From CALGTL01 sp963579135 (GTDB taxonomy: Bacteria; Chloroflexota; Dehalococcoidia; Lucifugimonadales; Australimonadaceae): a stretch of 64,000 bases of DNA. The notes beneath the pieces are model-generated. The model did no database searches and was not told where the DNA came from. It saw nothing but the letters and a program-made list of their open reading frames with translations. A program made the translations under genes and the position numbers. The stretch lies in contig CAUZFB010000005.1 of NCBI GenBank assembly GCA_963579135.1, positions 1 through 64,000 on the forward strand, written 5' to 3'. Positions 43,229-51,717 of the stretch are shown in pieces; within the stretch, counting starts at the first letter, position 1, and every line of letters begins with the position of its first letter.

Positions 43229-44380
43229 CATTCGGCGCGAAGCGGGCCCGGTGTCATCTCGCCAGTGACTTTCGGCTTCTTCCTGGGGGTCAGGACCAGC
43301 CGGTACATCTTGTCCAGCGAACGGGACTTCCATCCCCCACCGGGGCTCGACATCAGCCGCCGCCAACGATTGGTCGGGGTCGTTCGCGCTGGGATCTATG
43401 TCAGATGCCCAGGCCAGGAGCCCACGCTCACGACGTAATGCTGCGATCTGCGCAAGGGGCGCTTCCAGCTTCGTCGCACGAACGCCCACGAGCTGATCGT
43501 ACGTACCGCGTGCCGTCGCCAACTGCCGTCCGAGGACAGCGAAGTTGTCAATAAATCGGCGCCACTCGCTCTCGAAGTGGTCCATCGCCACCAGAACCTC
43601 GTCGGAGGCCTGGTTGAAAGCGAAGCTCTCCGCCGCCTTCCGCACCACCGCCAGCACTCCGAACAGCGTCAGCGGAGAGCACGGAATCACGCGCTGCGAC
43701 AACGCGGCGTCGACGAAGGTGGCATCCAGGCGATTGATCTCCGCGTAGACGCTTTCACTTGGGATGAACAGCAGCGCGTAATCCACCGTCCCGCTGGCGG
43801 GGTCTGCGTACGAACCATCCACTACTTCCTTGACGCGACTGCGCACGTCGCGGAGGAAGGCTTTTTCGAAGCGATCACGATCAGCGTCGACGGTGGCCTC
43901 CACCAACCGAGCGTAATTTTCGATGGGAAACTTCACGTCCATGTTGAGCGTGTAACCCTTGGGTAGAGGAAAGGTGAAATCGGGGCGGGTGCGACCGCCG
44001 TCTAGCGACTGCTGCTTGAAATAGCTCACGCCCTCGATGAAGCCGGCAGAGCGGAGGATATCCTCCGCCGCACGCTCGCCCCACTGACCGCGCACTCGAC
44101 TGTTGCCCAGCGCGCTCGCCATCATGTTCGTGCGTGCGTCGACGTTGCGCAGGACGGTCGAGAGCTCGGCGAACCCCGCTTTACCCTCGCCGCCGTTGCG
44201 TTGCACCAGGTCGCCCAAGCGCCCCAGGCTCTCGCGTACGACCGCGAGATCGTTGCGAACCAACTCTGTGTGGAATCCAAAGTCCGCTGGCGCCCTCGGC
44301 CGCGCACGAACGCGCGCCACCAGAAAGCCCCCGATCAGGCCCAAACCAAGACCGCCCAAACCCACGAGTAACGATTCCAT
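43148..44380 (-). CDS. rmuC: DNA recombination protein RmuC
   Basis: 410 residues. A single N-terminal membrane helix (LLVGLGGLGLGLIGGFLVARV) is followed by a short coiled region and the RmuC nuclease-like domain: VRGQWGERAAEDILRSAGF near residue 105, MDVKFPIENYARL near 155, and YALLFIPSESVYAEI near 205. E. coli RmuC limits recombination between inverted repeats; the molecular activity is probably a membrane-anchored nuclease. The C-terminal 100 residues are low-complexity and acidic/basic, and the last 27 codons overlap the opposite MFS gene. Confidence 0.93.
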   Translation of the reverse strand: MESLLVGLGGLGLGLIGGFLVARVRARPRAPADFGFHTELVRNDLAVVRESLGRLGDLVQRNGGEGKAGFAELSTVLRNVDARTNMMASALGNSRVRGQWGERAAEDILRSAGFIEGVSYFKQQSLDGGRTRPDFTFPLPKGYTLNMDVKFPIENYARLVEATVDADRDRFEKAFLRDVRSRVKEVVDGSYADPASGTVDYALLFIPSESVYAEINRLDATFVDAALSQRVIPCSPLTLFGVLAVVRKAAESFAFNQASDEVLVAMDHFESEWRRFIDNFAVLGRQLATARGTYDQLVGVRATKLEAPLAQIAALRRERGLLAWASDIDPSANDPDQSLAAADVEPRWGMEVPFAGQDVPAGPDPQEEAESHWRDDTGPASRRMLDARRAASGRDRSGDDPPDGPRKQER

Positions 44381-44451
44381 AGCCGCACGACCCTACCGAG
44401 CAACGGCCCGACCGCGCTAGCCCCGCGTGTCGCGATTACCGAGGCACGGCG

Positions 44452-44535
44452 CTACTCCGTAGCGTCCGTCTTCGTCCCACGGATCTTGTTCACCACCCAC
44501 ACCAGGCCGGTCGCGACAGAAATCTTGAGCAACAT
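44452..44535 (-). CDS. Possible 27-residue membrane peptide
   Basis: In the 240-base gap between rmuC and ilvD, ATG at 44533-44535 opens a 27-codon frame (MLLKISVATGLVWVVNKIRG and a short polar tail) with AGGA eight bases upstream. The chain is one hydrophobic helix with a basic end, as in many small membrane peptides. No relative recognised; it could be chance. Confidence 0.22.
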   Translation of the reverse strand: MLLKISVATGLVWVVNKIRGTKTDATE

Positions 44536-44619
44536 ACAGCCAGTCCTGGATGAAACGAACCCTAACTCCTGGTCCAAGCAATCACCACTCACGAGCCTCA
44601 ACTGCCACCGGAGCTGCAG

Positions 44620-46320
44620 TTACCAGACGGAACCCGGGAGACCGGGGCTCGTGACGGCCCCCTCGCTCGCCGACGACACACTCTTAGCGTATTTCGCGAA
44701 AACACCCGTCGTATAGCGAGGAGCAGGCGGGATCCAGCCCTCTTTACGCTTCGCCAACTCATCCTCAGGAATGTCGAGGTCGAGCCTGCGTGCGACCACG
44801 TCCAGGATGATCGGATCGCCATCCTGGACGAACGCGATGTTGCCGCCAAGCGCCGCCTCGGGCGCCATGTGACCGACCATGAACCCATGTGTGGCGCCGG
44901 AAAATCGACCGTCCGTGATGAGCACAACATCATCGCTGAGGCCCGCGCCGACGATGGCCGCTGTGACGCCCAGCATCTCGCGCATGCCCGGCCCACCGAC
45001 GGGCCCCTCATAGCGGATCACCACCACATCGTCAGGCTTGACCTGCCCTGACTGCACCGCAGCAAAACAGTCCTCCTCGCGCTCGAAGACCTTCGCCGGA
45101 CCACGGTGATAGTTGCGGTCGTGGCCTGCCAGTTTCACCACGCAGCCGTCGGGGGCAAGGTTCCCGCGCAGGATCGCGATGCCACCGTTGTCCTTGATCG
45201 GCTTCTCGATATCTACCACAACCTTCTGATCCGCGGTCGCCACGACGCCCGAGGCGATGCTCCCAAAGGTGCCACCGTCCACGTTCACCGCGTCCGCGTG
45301 GCCTCGCTCGCCTGCCAGGATCTGCTTCGACACCAGCCCGTAGCCGCCGGCGTTATACAGGTCCTCAGCGAGGTACTGGCCACCCGGCTTCATGTCCGCC
45401 ACGATGGGTGTGTTCCACGAGATGGTGTCGAAATCGTCGATCGTCAACTCGACGCCCGCCTCACGAGCAATCGCGATCATGTGGAGCACGGCGTTAGTCG
45501 AGCCAGCGGTGGCCGCGACCCCTGCGATGGCGTTCTCGAACGCATCTCGAGTCATGATGTCGAGCGGCTTCACGTCCTGTTCCAGCAGCTCCATGACCAA
45601 GCGACCGGCCTTGCGGGCCTCCTCGGCCTTCGACTTGCCCAGCGCTGGTACGGCGTTCGCCCCGGCAGGGCTGATGCCCAGGAACTCTAGGGCCATCGCC
45701 ATGGTGTTCGCGGTGAACTGTCCACCACACGCGCCCGCACCCGGGCAAGCGGCGTCCTCGATCGCCTTCAGCCGCGCATCGTCGATCTTGCCAGCGCCGT
45801 GCGCGCCGACGGCCTCGAACACGTCGAGGACCGTCAGGTCCTTGCCGTCCAGGTGTCCGGGCCCGATGGATCCGTTATAGAACGCCAGGCCCGGCAGGTT
45901 GAGGCGAGCCAACGCCATCGCGCCAGCGGGTAGCGTCTTGTCGCAGCCGACCAACACGACCAGGCCATCGAAGGAATGTCCGCGCGCGACCACCTCGATC
46001 GAGTCCGCGATCACCTCGCGGCTGACCAGCGAACCGCGCATGCCCTCGGTCCCCATCGTCACGCCATCGGACACCGAGATGGTGTTGAACTCCATGGGCG
46101 TGCCACCCGCCTCGCGGATGCCTTCCTTCACGTACTTCGCCAACTCGCGCTGGTTGTAGTTGCAGGGCATCGTCTCGATCCACGTGGTCGCTACGCCGAT
46201 GATTGGCTTCGCCAGGTCCTCGTCAGTGAAACCGATAGCTTTCAGCATCGCGCGCGCGGGAGCGCGGGACGGGCCATCGGTCATCTCGGCAGAGTGCTTC
46301 TTTAGGGGATTCGTGGACAT
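44620..46320 (-). CDS. ilvD: Dihydroxy-acid dehydratase
   Basis: Dehydrates 2,3-dihydroxy-isovalerate and -methylvalerate in valine, isoleucine and leucine synthesis; 2-oxoisovalerate is also the PanB substrate. 566 residues. Iron-sulfur cysteines are in VGCDKTLPAGAMALARLN (near residue 128) and CPGAGACGGQFTANTMAMAL (near 195), consistent with the [2Fe-2S] type; the substrate segment GRFSGATHGFMVGH is near 470. An AAGGAG Shine-Dalgarno is seven bases before the ATG, and a perfect TATAAT is at 46374-46379. No other ilv genes are adjacent. Confidence 0.97.
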   Translation of the reverse strand: MSTNPLKKHSAEMTDGPSRAPARAMLKAIGFTDEDLAKPIIGVATTWIETMPCNYNQRELAKYVKEGIREAGGTPMEFNTISVSDGVTMGTEGMRGSLVSREVIADSIEVVARGHSFDGLVVLVGCDKTLPAGAMALARLNLPGLAFYNGSIGPGHLDGKDLTVLDVFEAVGAHGAGKIDDARLKAIEDAACPGAGACGGQFTANTMAMALEFLGISPAGANAVPALGKSKAEEARKAGRLVMELLEQDVKPLDIMTRDAFENAIAGVAATAGSTNAVLHMIAIAREAGVELTIDDFDTISWNTPIVADMKPGGQYLAEDLYNAGGYGLVSKQILAGERGHADAVNVDGGTFGSIASGVVATADQKVVVDIEKPIKDNGGIAILRGNLAPDGCVVKLAGHDRNYHRGPAKVFEREEDCFAAVQSGQVKPDDVVVIRYEGPVGGPGMREMLGVTAAIVGAGLSDDVVLITDGRFSGATHGFMVGHMAPEAALGGNIAFVQDGDPIILDVVARRLDLDIPEDELAKRKEGWIPPAPRYTTGVFAKYAKSVSSASEGAVTSPGLPGSVW

Positions 46321-46373
46321 CGGTCGCTCCTTGCAAGTCGGGATACGGGCAGCGGGACGGGATACGGGCCGCG

Positions 46374-46379
46374 ATTATA
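46374..46379 (-). promoter_or_regulatory. Predicted -10 of ilvD
   Basis: A perfect TATAAT on the minus strand, 54 bases before the ilvD start codon. The -35 at the right distance is poor. The leader holds a repeated CCCGTATCCCG (two copies about 19 bases apart). Confidence 0.4.
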
Positions 46380-46517
46380 CGGACTATCGCCACGTATGCG
46401 TCTGCACGGCGACGCAGCAGGCGAGTCCATCACATCGAGAAGGCCGTTGGTGTGACAAGGCCAGTTGGGACGCAAAAAGAACAGCGACGCTAGCGCCGAT
46501 ACCAAGCGACGTACCCG

Positions 46518-46709
46518 CTAATCGTCCTCGTCCACCAACGAGAAGGAAAGAATCACGTATTCCGCGTTCGAGGGCGCGACGATGGCCATCAATTCAAAAG
46601 AATCAGGGTCTGCAAATTGCTCTTCGATACATTCGTTGATGGACTCTTGCATTTCTACGGTGGATTCCAACAGCGGTAGGACAACTACCTTGTCGCCTGC
46701 ATATGTCAC
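46518..46709 (-). CDS. Hypothetical acidic 63-residue protein
   Basis: GTG start at 46709, 63 residues. The chain alternates short strands and a helix (VVVLPLLESTVEMQESINEC; FELMAIVAPSNAEYVILSFS) and ends in DEDD; pI clearly acidic. No known family. The Shine-Dalgarno (GAGATGA) is weak. The composition and codon use look like a real protein, but expression is uncertain. Confidence 0.4.
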   Translation of the reverse strand: MTYAGDKVVVLPLLESTVEMQESINECIEEQFADPDSFELMAIVAPSNAEYVILSFSLVDEDD

Positions 46710-46896
46710 AACATCATCTCATTTCTGTCGCTATGAAGAATGGTCCGTCGCCGGAACCGGCAAACAAAGGGTATCGCCAAATGGGGGTAACACCATGACC
46801 ACGATTGCTGTTCGACCCAACGTAATCGACCCAGCGGCAGGTGAATCACGTTGGCCTCAATGGGGAGCTCCATACGCGAGGAGGCATCTCGCAACA

Positions 46897-47328
46897 TTAC
46901 TGATGATTGCGTAGGTCCTCATGAGGAGTATCGTCGTCGGCTGCACCATTGTCGCCTGGGGCGGCAGCGGCAGGAGGCCCGGCAGAAGGAGGAGGGGTAG
47001 CAGAAGGCGGATCGCCTCCCGGCTCCTCCGTTGGGTGGTCCTCCTCTTGCATCAGCACCTGGAAGTCGGCGTCGATCGCATCGCTTTTCCCTTTATCGTA
47101 GAGCCCCACATACTGCCTGCCCTTATTGATAAAGATCCCCAACAGGATGCTCAGCACCACCATGTCATCCAGCACACCGAACGGTCGGAGATCGAGGATC
47201 AAATCACGCGGAAAGATCAGATAGATGAACGCGATAACGGGCAGTGCCTTCAGCCTAGTAGGCACCGCCGGGTGCTGCATCAGGTGGGCCACCGAGAATA
47301 TCCGCCGTAGTAAGAAGAAAAACGCCAC
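46897..47328 (-). CDS. YkvA/DUF1232 family membrane protein
   Basis: 143 residues. The DUF1232 core is in the first half: RLKALPVIAFIYLIFPRDLI and LRPFGVLDDMVVLSILLGIF, with the family L-x-P-x-D and GxxDD motifs. The second half is a Pro/Ala/Gly-rich acidic, probably disordered tail. Function of the family is unknown. It is divergent from holA. Between it and the 63-residue gene (46710-46896) I see no convincing gene; a 39-codon plus-strand frame at 46795 has a G-rich Shine-Dalgarno but no recognisable product. Confidence 0.8.
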   Translation of the reverse strand: MAFFFLLRRIFSVAHLMQHPAVPTRLKALPVIAFIYLIFPRDLILDLRPFGVLDDMVVLSILLGIFINKGRQYVGLYDKGKSDAIDADFQVLMQEEDHPTEEPGGDPPSATPPPSAGPPAAAAPGDNGAADDDTPHEDLRNHQ

Positions 47329-47449
47329 GCTTGATCCCCCTGTGGCCGTCAGTATATCTCTGGCCTCTCTGGGCGCCCGCTATCGCCAACGCCACAACCC
47401 TGCTATACCACCTCGTATAACGACAGTCCGAGCACGCCGAGGCACCCAT

Positions 47450-48487
47450 TTGATCTACCTGTTTTACGGAGAAGACGACTTCTCCTCCGCAGAGGCCATA
47501 AAACCTTTGATAGAGGCCGTAGGGCCGGAGGACATGCGTGACACCAACGTGAGCGTCATTGACGGCGTGCGGTTCTCCATCGACAGCTTCGGCGCTGCGG
47601 CCATGGTCGTGCCGTTCCTCGCCGACCGGCGCCTCGTGATAGTTCGAGGCCTCCTCGGCACCGCTGAGGGGCAGCGCGGCGGCAGGCGCGGTCGCCGAGC
47701 CAAAGCCGACGACGAAGGGCCCACAGCGGGCCTCACCAAGCTCCTGCCCGACCTCCTGCCATCCACAGACGTCATTTTCGTCGACGGCAAGGTCAGCGCC
47801 GCCAACCCCATCCTCGCAGCCATGAAGGCCCTCGGCTCTGATCTGGTGAAGCCCCGTGAATATCCCCTGATGCGCCGTGACTCTCTCGGTGGCTGGATCC
47901 GCGACCGCGCCGCCATGAAGGGAGCGACGGTCGAACCGCAAGGCATGGCGGAGCTTGCCGAGATCGTTGGCCCGAATCTCTGGGCGTTGGACGGCGAGAT
48001 CGAGAAACTCGCGATCTACGTCGGGGACCGCCCCATCACCCTGGCCGATGTCCAAGCGCTCGTCACGGGGAACCGGGAATCGAACATTTTCGAGCTCGTG
48101 GACGCCATCATGGACAAACGTCCCAACACCGCCCTCGAAGTCACTGAACGTCTCCTGAATTCCGGCGCTGCCGGTCCCTACCTAGTCTCCATGATCGCCA
48201 GGCAAGCCCGCATGGTCGCCATCGCTCAGGACCTCGCGGCCCGCAAGGTACCGCAGAACGAATGGGCCCAACGCATCGGAACCTCGTCCGACTTCGTCGT
48301 CCGCAAGACATCCGAGCAAGCCCGTCGGTTCTCCGCAGAGGCCGTCAGGGGTCTGTACCGGCTACTCCTCGAAGCAGACATGGCCATGAAGACCAGCGAC
48401 ACCACCGACGAGTTGGCGCTCATCCAGCTCCTCGCCCAGGCTGGCGCGCTCCCCGTCGCACCGCGGCCCGCCGCTCGGCCACGCTGA
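47450..48487 (+). CDS. holA: DNA polymerase III subunit delta
   Basis: Clamp-loader subunit that opens the sliding clamp. 345 residues from the TTG at 47450, the usual length, with GAGG nine bases before it and the family start IYLFYGEDDFSSAEAI. Further motifs: LADRRLVIVRGLLG near residue 60, the AAA+-like body, LEKLAIYVGDRPITLADVQ-type segment (EIEKLAIYVGDRPITLADV) near residue 185, and the C-terminal collar domain with AEAVRGLYRLLLEADMAMKT. A reading that starts at 47225 would be antisense to the YkvA-like gene and is rejected. It is followed by tatA after 86 bases. Confidence 0.92.
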   Translation: MIYLFYGEDDFSSAEAIKPLIEAVGPEDMRDTNVSVIDGVRFSIDSFGAAAMVVPFLADRRLVIVRGLLGTAEGQRGGRRGRRAKADDEGPTAGLTKLLPDLLPSTDVIFVDGKVSAANPILAAMKALGSDLVKPREYPLMRRDSLGGWIRDRAAMKGATVEPQGMAELAEIVGPNLWALDGEIEKLAIYVGDRPITLADVQALVTGNRESNIFELVDAIMDKRPNTALEVTERLLNSGAAGPYLVSMIARQARMVAIAQDLAARKVPQNEWAQRIGTSSDFVVRKTSEQARRFSAEAVRGLYRLLLEADMAMKTSDTTDELALIQLLAQAGALPVAPRPAARPR

Positions 48488-48573
48488 CCCCCCCCGAAGC
48501 CCCCCGTGCTAGCAAGCGCACCGTGGTAGAATTTACGCGTTAGATGGCTAGTGACCAGAGAAGGGTGGAAGCG

Positions 48574-48768
48574 ATGTTTGGACTGAATCCTTGGGAACTG
48601 GGCCTGATTCTCATGGCCATCCTGTTACTCTTTGGCGCCAAGCGCGTCCCTGAGATTGGACGCTCGCTCGGTAAGGGCATCCGCGAGTTCAAGTCCTCGG
48701 TCGAGGGCAAGTACGAGGAAGCCGCCAAGACGGAAGAAGAGAAGACCGAGACGACCACCAAGCCCTAG
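48574..48768 (+). CDS. tatA: Sec-independent translocase protein TatA
   Basis: 64 residues from the ATG at 48574 (AGAAGGGTGG upstream). Classic TatA: short N-terminus MFGLNPWELG, one hydrophobic helix LILMAILLLFG, the hinge AKRVPEIG, an amphipathic helix SLGKGIREFKSSV, and a short acidic tail. It forms the pore of the twin-arginine pathway for folded proteins. It stands apart from the tatB-like/tatC pair, which is 2 kb away on the other strand, and has its own terminator. Confidence 0.95.
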   Translation: MFGLNPWELGLILMAILLLFGAKRVPEIGRSLGKGIREFKSSVEGKYEEAAKTEEEKTETTTKP

Positions 48769-48797
48769 GCGCTCCTCTCGCAATTCACGCGAACGGC

Positions 48798-48831
48798 AAG
48801 CCGCCCTTCCCGTGGAGAGCGGCTTTTTCTT
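48798..48831 (+). terminator. Rho-independent terminator after tatA
   Basis: AAGCCGC (48798-48804) pairs with GCGGCTT (48819-48825); TTTTTCTTT follows. Thirty bases after the tatA stop. Confidence 0.8.
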
Positions 48832-48860
48832 TAAACTCTTGTCCCACCAGGGTGACTGCG

Positions 48861-49262
48861 ATGATTCAATTCAGCTCTGGGAAAGACATCCCGGAGGACA
48901 ACCTCAGTACCTCTACAAAACCAACTAGTGGTTCTCAGTCGCGGATTCGACAGCCCTACGCCAAGCTCTAGCCAACTCCCACTCGGTCATCACGGCCTAG
49001 GGGTGGAGAGATCATCGTTGGACGGGGCTCCACGCTGTCTGACGCTCACCTGGTCGTCTACTACTCCCACCTGCTGGCCCACCCCGACTACCAGCGAGCG
49101 GGCACCGGCGCCACCATCGCCGAATTTCTTCAGGACGAGTACGCCGACTATCACCAGCAGATCCTCATCGCCGAAGGCAACACCATCGAGTTCTGCCACC
49201 AGTTGGGTTTCGAACAAGCCTGTAACCAACAACCCATGTGGCAGGCGCGGTTCAAGCCATAG
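48861..49262 (+). pseudogene. Decayed GNAT acetyltransferase gene
   Basis: Pieces of one GNAT protein lie in order but in two frames. ATG at 48861 gives MIQFSSGKDIPEDNL; a lost base near 48905 shifts to YLYKTN, stop TAG (48926-48928 region), WFSVADSTALRQALANSHSV and ITA, stop TAG at 48998; then the first frame returns with EIIVGRGSTLSDAHLVVYYS, HPDYQRAGTGATIAEFL and FCHQLGFEQA to the TAG at 49260. HPDYQRAGTG is the acetyl-CoA loop and the order fits a complete protein of about 133 residues. Both stops sit where Trp (TGG) would be expected, i.e. single G-to-A changes. The gene is dead unless the assembly is wrong. Confidence 0.72.
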
Positions 49263-49265
49263 GCC

Positions 49266-50567
49266 TTAGCCCACGGCCTCTGCCGGACTCAACCGCCTAA
49301 CCGGCCGCCGCGCGAACAGCATCATAACGAACGCAACCGCGCATAGCACCGCGAAGGTCATGAACGCCCGCGCGTACCCGCCCGTGAAGTCGTAGATGAG
49401 CGCCGCGACCACGGGACCCGACCCCAGCGACACGCCACGCGTCATCTGCAGGATGCCGGAGATGGCCCCCAGATTCCCACGACCGAAGTAGTTGGCGCAC
49501 AAGAGCGTTGGCAGCGACAACGCTCCACCCACCAACAGGCCGGACGCGAACGAGATAGCGAACGCCTCAGGCGGCGTGTCGGCGCCAAGCAACGCCAACA
49601 TCAACCCCGTCGCAAGTGCGTACCCCAGCGTGATCAACGCTCGAACGGAAACCCGGTCCGCCAACATCCCCCACGTGATACCACCGGTTGTTAATCCGAT
49701 GGCGAACGTGCTCACGACCGCAGCCGCAGTCCCCCTCGAGATTCCCTGCTCTACGTAGTACGCAAGTTGATGAAATCCCACTCCCGTGGAGGATAACGAG
49801 TACAGACCGCCCGAGATTGCCACCCACCACAGCGTTGGGGTGCGCACCGCTTCCGAAAGCGTCCAGTCATCCGGCTCCACGCCCCCAGGAGCCTGACCGT
49901 TCGCATCCTCTGGTGGAGCCTCGTCGCCATCTGGCAATAAGCCGAGGTCTTCGGGACGGCGCGCGCCCAGCACCAAGGTCGGCACCACTCCCAACACGAT
50001 TGCGAGCACTCCAAGCGCTACCCACGCTTCCCCCATCCCGTACCGCCCAATGATCGCCGTGACGGCCACCGGCGCAGTGATCAGCCCTGTCGCCCCCAGA
50101 CCAACCAGCAATGCCGACGCCCGGCCTCGCCGCCGGCTGAACCACTTGGCCACCGTCACCTGATTGGGGAATTGCACGAACGCCTGCCCCGAAAGGCGCA
50201 CGAAGGCGTAAACAACGATGAACATCGGCGCGACCGTGACGCCTGCCAGCACGAAGCAACCGAGGCCCGTCAACGTCGCGCCTATGGGCACCACGGCGCG
50301 GGAGCCATAGCGGTCCAGGATGCGTCCCACGAACGGCCCCGCCAGCATCACACCGATCCCACCAATGGTCGTACCGCTCGCAATCACCGTCTTGCTCCAG
50401 CCGTACTCCTCGGTGAGCGCGGGCACAAAGACGCTGGAGACCTCAACTGCCGACGACACTCGCGACGCATTTGCCAATCCCGCAATGACGACGATGACCC
50501 AGCCGTAGTAGAAAGGTGTTACCCGTGATAGGCGTTGGGCTATCGCACCGATAGCGCTAGCCTCCAC
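49266..50567 (-). CDS. MFS transporter, FYGW group
   Basis: 433 residues, twelve helices. N-terminus VTPFYYGWVIVVIAGLANAS, then TEEYGWSKTVIASGTTIGG and the motif GPFVGRILDRYGSR near residue 80; the central loop is at about 205-235. It is the most divergent of the four members in the window. The first codons overlap the end of tatC by 11 bases, so it is the last gene of the rlmD-maf/tatB/tatC run, although a transporter has no evident link to Tat export. Substrate probably a small organic acid. Confidence 0.9.
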   Translation of the reverse strand: MEASAIGAIAQRLSRVTPFYYGWVIVVIAGLANASRVSSAVEVSSVFVPALTEEYGWSKTVIASGTTIGGIGVMLAGPFVGRILDRYGSRAVVPIGATLTGLGCFVLAGVTVAPMFIVVYAFVRLSGQAFVQFPNQVTVAKWFSRRRGRASALLVGLGATGLITAPVAVTAIIGRYGMGEAWVALGVLAIVLGVVPTLVLGARRPEDLGLLPDGDEAPPEDANGQAPGGVEPDDWTLSEAVRTPTLWWVAISGGLYSLSSTGVGFHQLAYYVEQGISRGTAAAVVSTFAIGLTTGGITWGMLADRVSVRALITLGYALATGLMLALLGADTPPEAFAISFASGLLVGGALSLPTLLCANYFGRGNLGAISGILQMTRGVSLGSGPVVAALIYDFTGGYARAFMTFAVLCAVAFVMMLFARRPVRRLSPAEAVG

Positions 50568-51387
50568 GATTCCAGAAGCGAGATCGCCAAAGCTTCAAGA
50601 AGCGGAACGGCCTACAGAGACGCCCTATCCTGCCCACCCGGTGCTCACGGGTGTCTGACTCTGCCGCGCCGCGCCGCAACCGTTGGCCGAGACGCGCCAA
50701 GATGATGCCCATCTCGTACAGGATGATGATCGGCACGGCCACCAACACCTGATTCACCGGATCGAAGGTGGGCGTGATGATCGCTGCGGCGACGAAGGCC
50801 AACACGATGGCAAACCTACGGAATCGCGACAGCGAACGCGGAGTGACGATCCCGAAGCGGGCCAGCGCGAATAGCACCAGCGGGATCTGGAAAACCACGC
50901 CCATCCAGAACATCAGTGAAACGATTACGCTCACGTAACTCGAAATCCGAATCTCCGGGTCAACGTGCTCGATACCGAACTCGGAAAGGAACCGAAAAGC
51001 AGGTGGGAACAGCACGAAGTAGGCAAATGCCGCCCCACCGGCAAAGGCAATGAGCACACTGGGCAACAGCACGTATAGGTATGCTTTCTCGCGGCCGGTC
51101 AGGCCTGGCGAGATGAACATGATGACCTGGTAGAGGATGACCGGCAGCGCCGCCACGAAGGCCGCCATGAGCGTGACTTTGAAGACGACACCCACGGTCT
51201 CGAGAACCTCGGTGGCAATCGGCCTGTCCTCGCCGTTGCCGTAGCCAGGTTCCAGTAGGAAGTCCAGGAGCAGATCGCGGAAGACGAACGCTACAATCAC
51301 CGCTAGCACCAGGAATACGACGGTGAACATAAGCCGCTTGCGCAACTCGTCCAAGTGGTCCCGGAGCGTCAGTGCCTCGCTTGCCAT
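50557..51387 (-). CDS. tatC: Sec-independent translocase protein TatC
   Basis: 276 residues, six transmembrane helices. The N-terminus LTLRDHLDELRKRLMFTVVF contains the conserved HL-x-E-L-R-x-R signal-recognition motif. FxxSFFQ-type and proline features follow, with FPPAFRFLSEFG near residue 130. The C-terminal 45 residues are basic, longer than usual. It binds twin-arginine signal peptides together with TatB. The start is the base directly after the tatB-like stop, and the stop region overlaps the MFS start. Confidence 0.95.
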   Translation of the reverse strand: MASEALTLRDHLDELRKRLMFTVVFLVLAVIVAFVFRDLLLDFLLEPGYGNGEDRPIATEVLETVGVVFKVTLMAAFVAALPVILYQVIMFISPGLTGREKAYLYVLLPSVLIAFAGGAAFAYFVLFPPAFRFLSEFGIEHVDPEIRISSYVSVIVSLMFWMGVVFQIPLVLFALARFGIVTPRSLSRFRRFAIVLAFVAAAIITPTFDPVNQVLVAVPIIILYEMGIILARLGQRLRRGAAESDTREHRVGRIGRLCRPFRFLKLWRSRFWNRGG

Positions 51388-51717
51388 CTAGCGATCAGCG
51401 GACGGACCGTCCGCTGCCTCCGCGTTTTCGTCCGCGTGCTTTTGCGCAACGTCCTCTGCGTCAGATGCGACGGAGGAACCTCGCGCCACCGCGTCCTCGG
51501 GCTCGGCAATCGGGTCGCGAGGTGGCGTGCTCGGAGACGGCTGCTCGTCAAGCTTCACAGTCGCCGCGTCAGCCATGGTCCGCAGGAACCGCTGGGACTC
51601 TCGCCACCAATGCCCGGCCTCGCGGGCCAGATCGACCATCCTTGCCGGTCCTAGCACGATGAGCATCACCACAAGGATGGCGAACAACTCTAGATTCCCT
51701 ATGCCGAAGAGGTTCAT
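51388..51717 (-). CDS. TatA/TatB-like translocase subunit
   Basis: 109 residues from the ATG at 51717, which overlaps the upstream fusion gene by four bases (ATGA). MNLFGIGNLELFAILVVMLI is the membrane helix, VLGPARMVDLAREAG the hinge and start of the amphipathic helix; the GPARM-x-x-LA form is TatB-like. The last 55 residues are Pro/Ala/Asp/Glu-rich and probably unfolded. Coupled directly to tatC, so it most likely forms the TatBC receptor, with TatA supplied by the separate gene at 48.6 kb. Confidence 0.85.
   Translation of the reverse strand: MNLFGIGNLELFAILVVMLIVLGPARMVDLAREAGHWWRESQRFLRTMADAATVKLDEQPSPSTPPRDPIAEPEDAVARGSSVASDAEDVAQKHADENAEAADGPSADR

Noticed and set aside
46795..46914. 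39-codon plus-strand frame with a G-rich Shine-Dalgarno
   Set aside because: No hydrophobic or domain feature and no neighbour coupling; too weak to list as a gene.
47225..47449. N-terminal extension of holA
   Set aside because: It overlaps the YkvA-like gene in antisense; the TTG at 47450 with GAGG gives the normal delta-subunit start.
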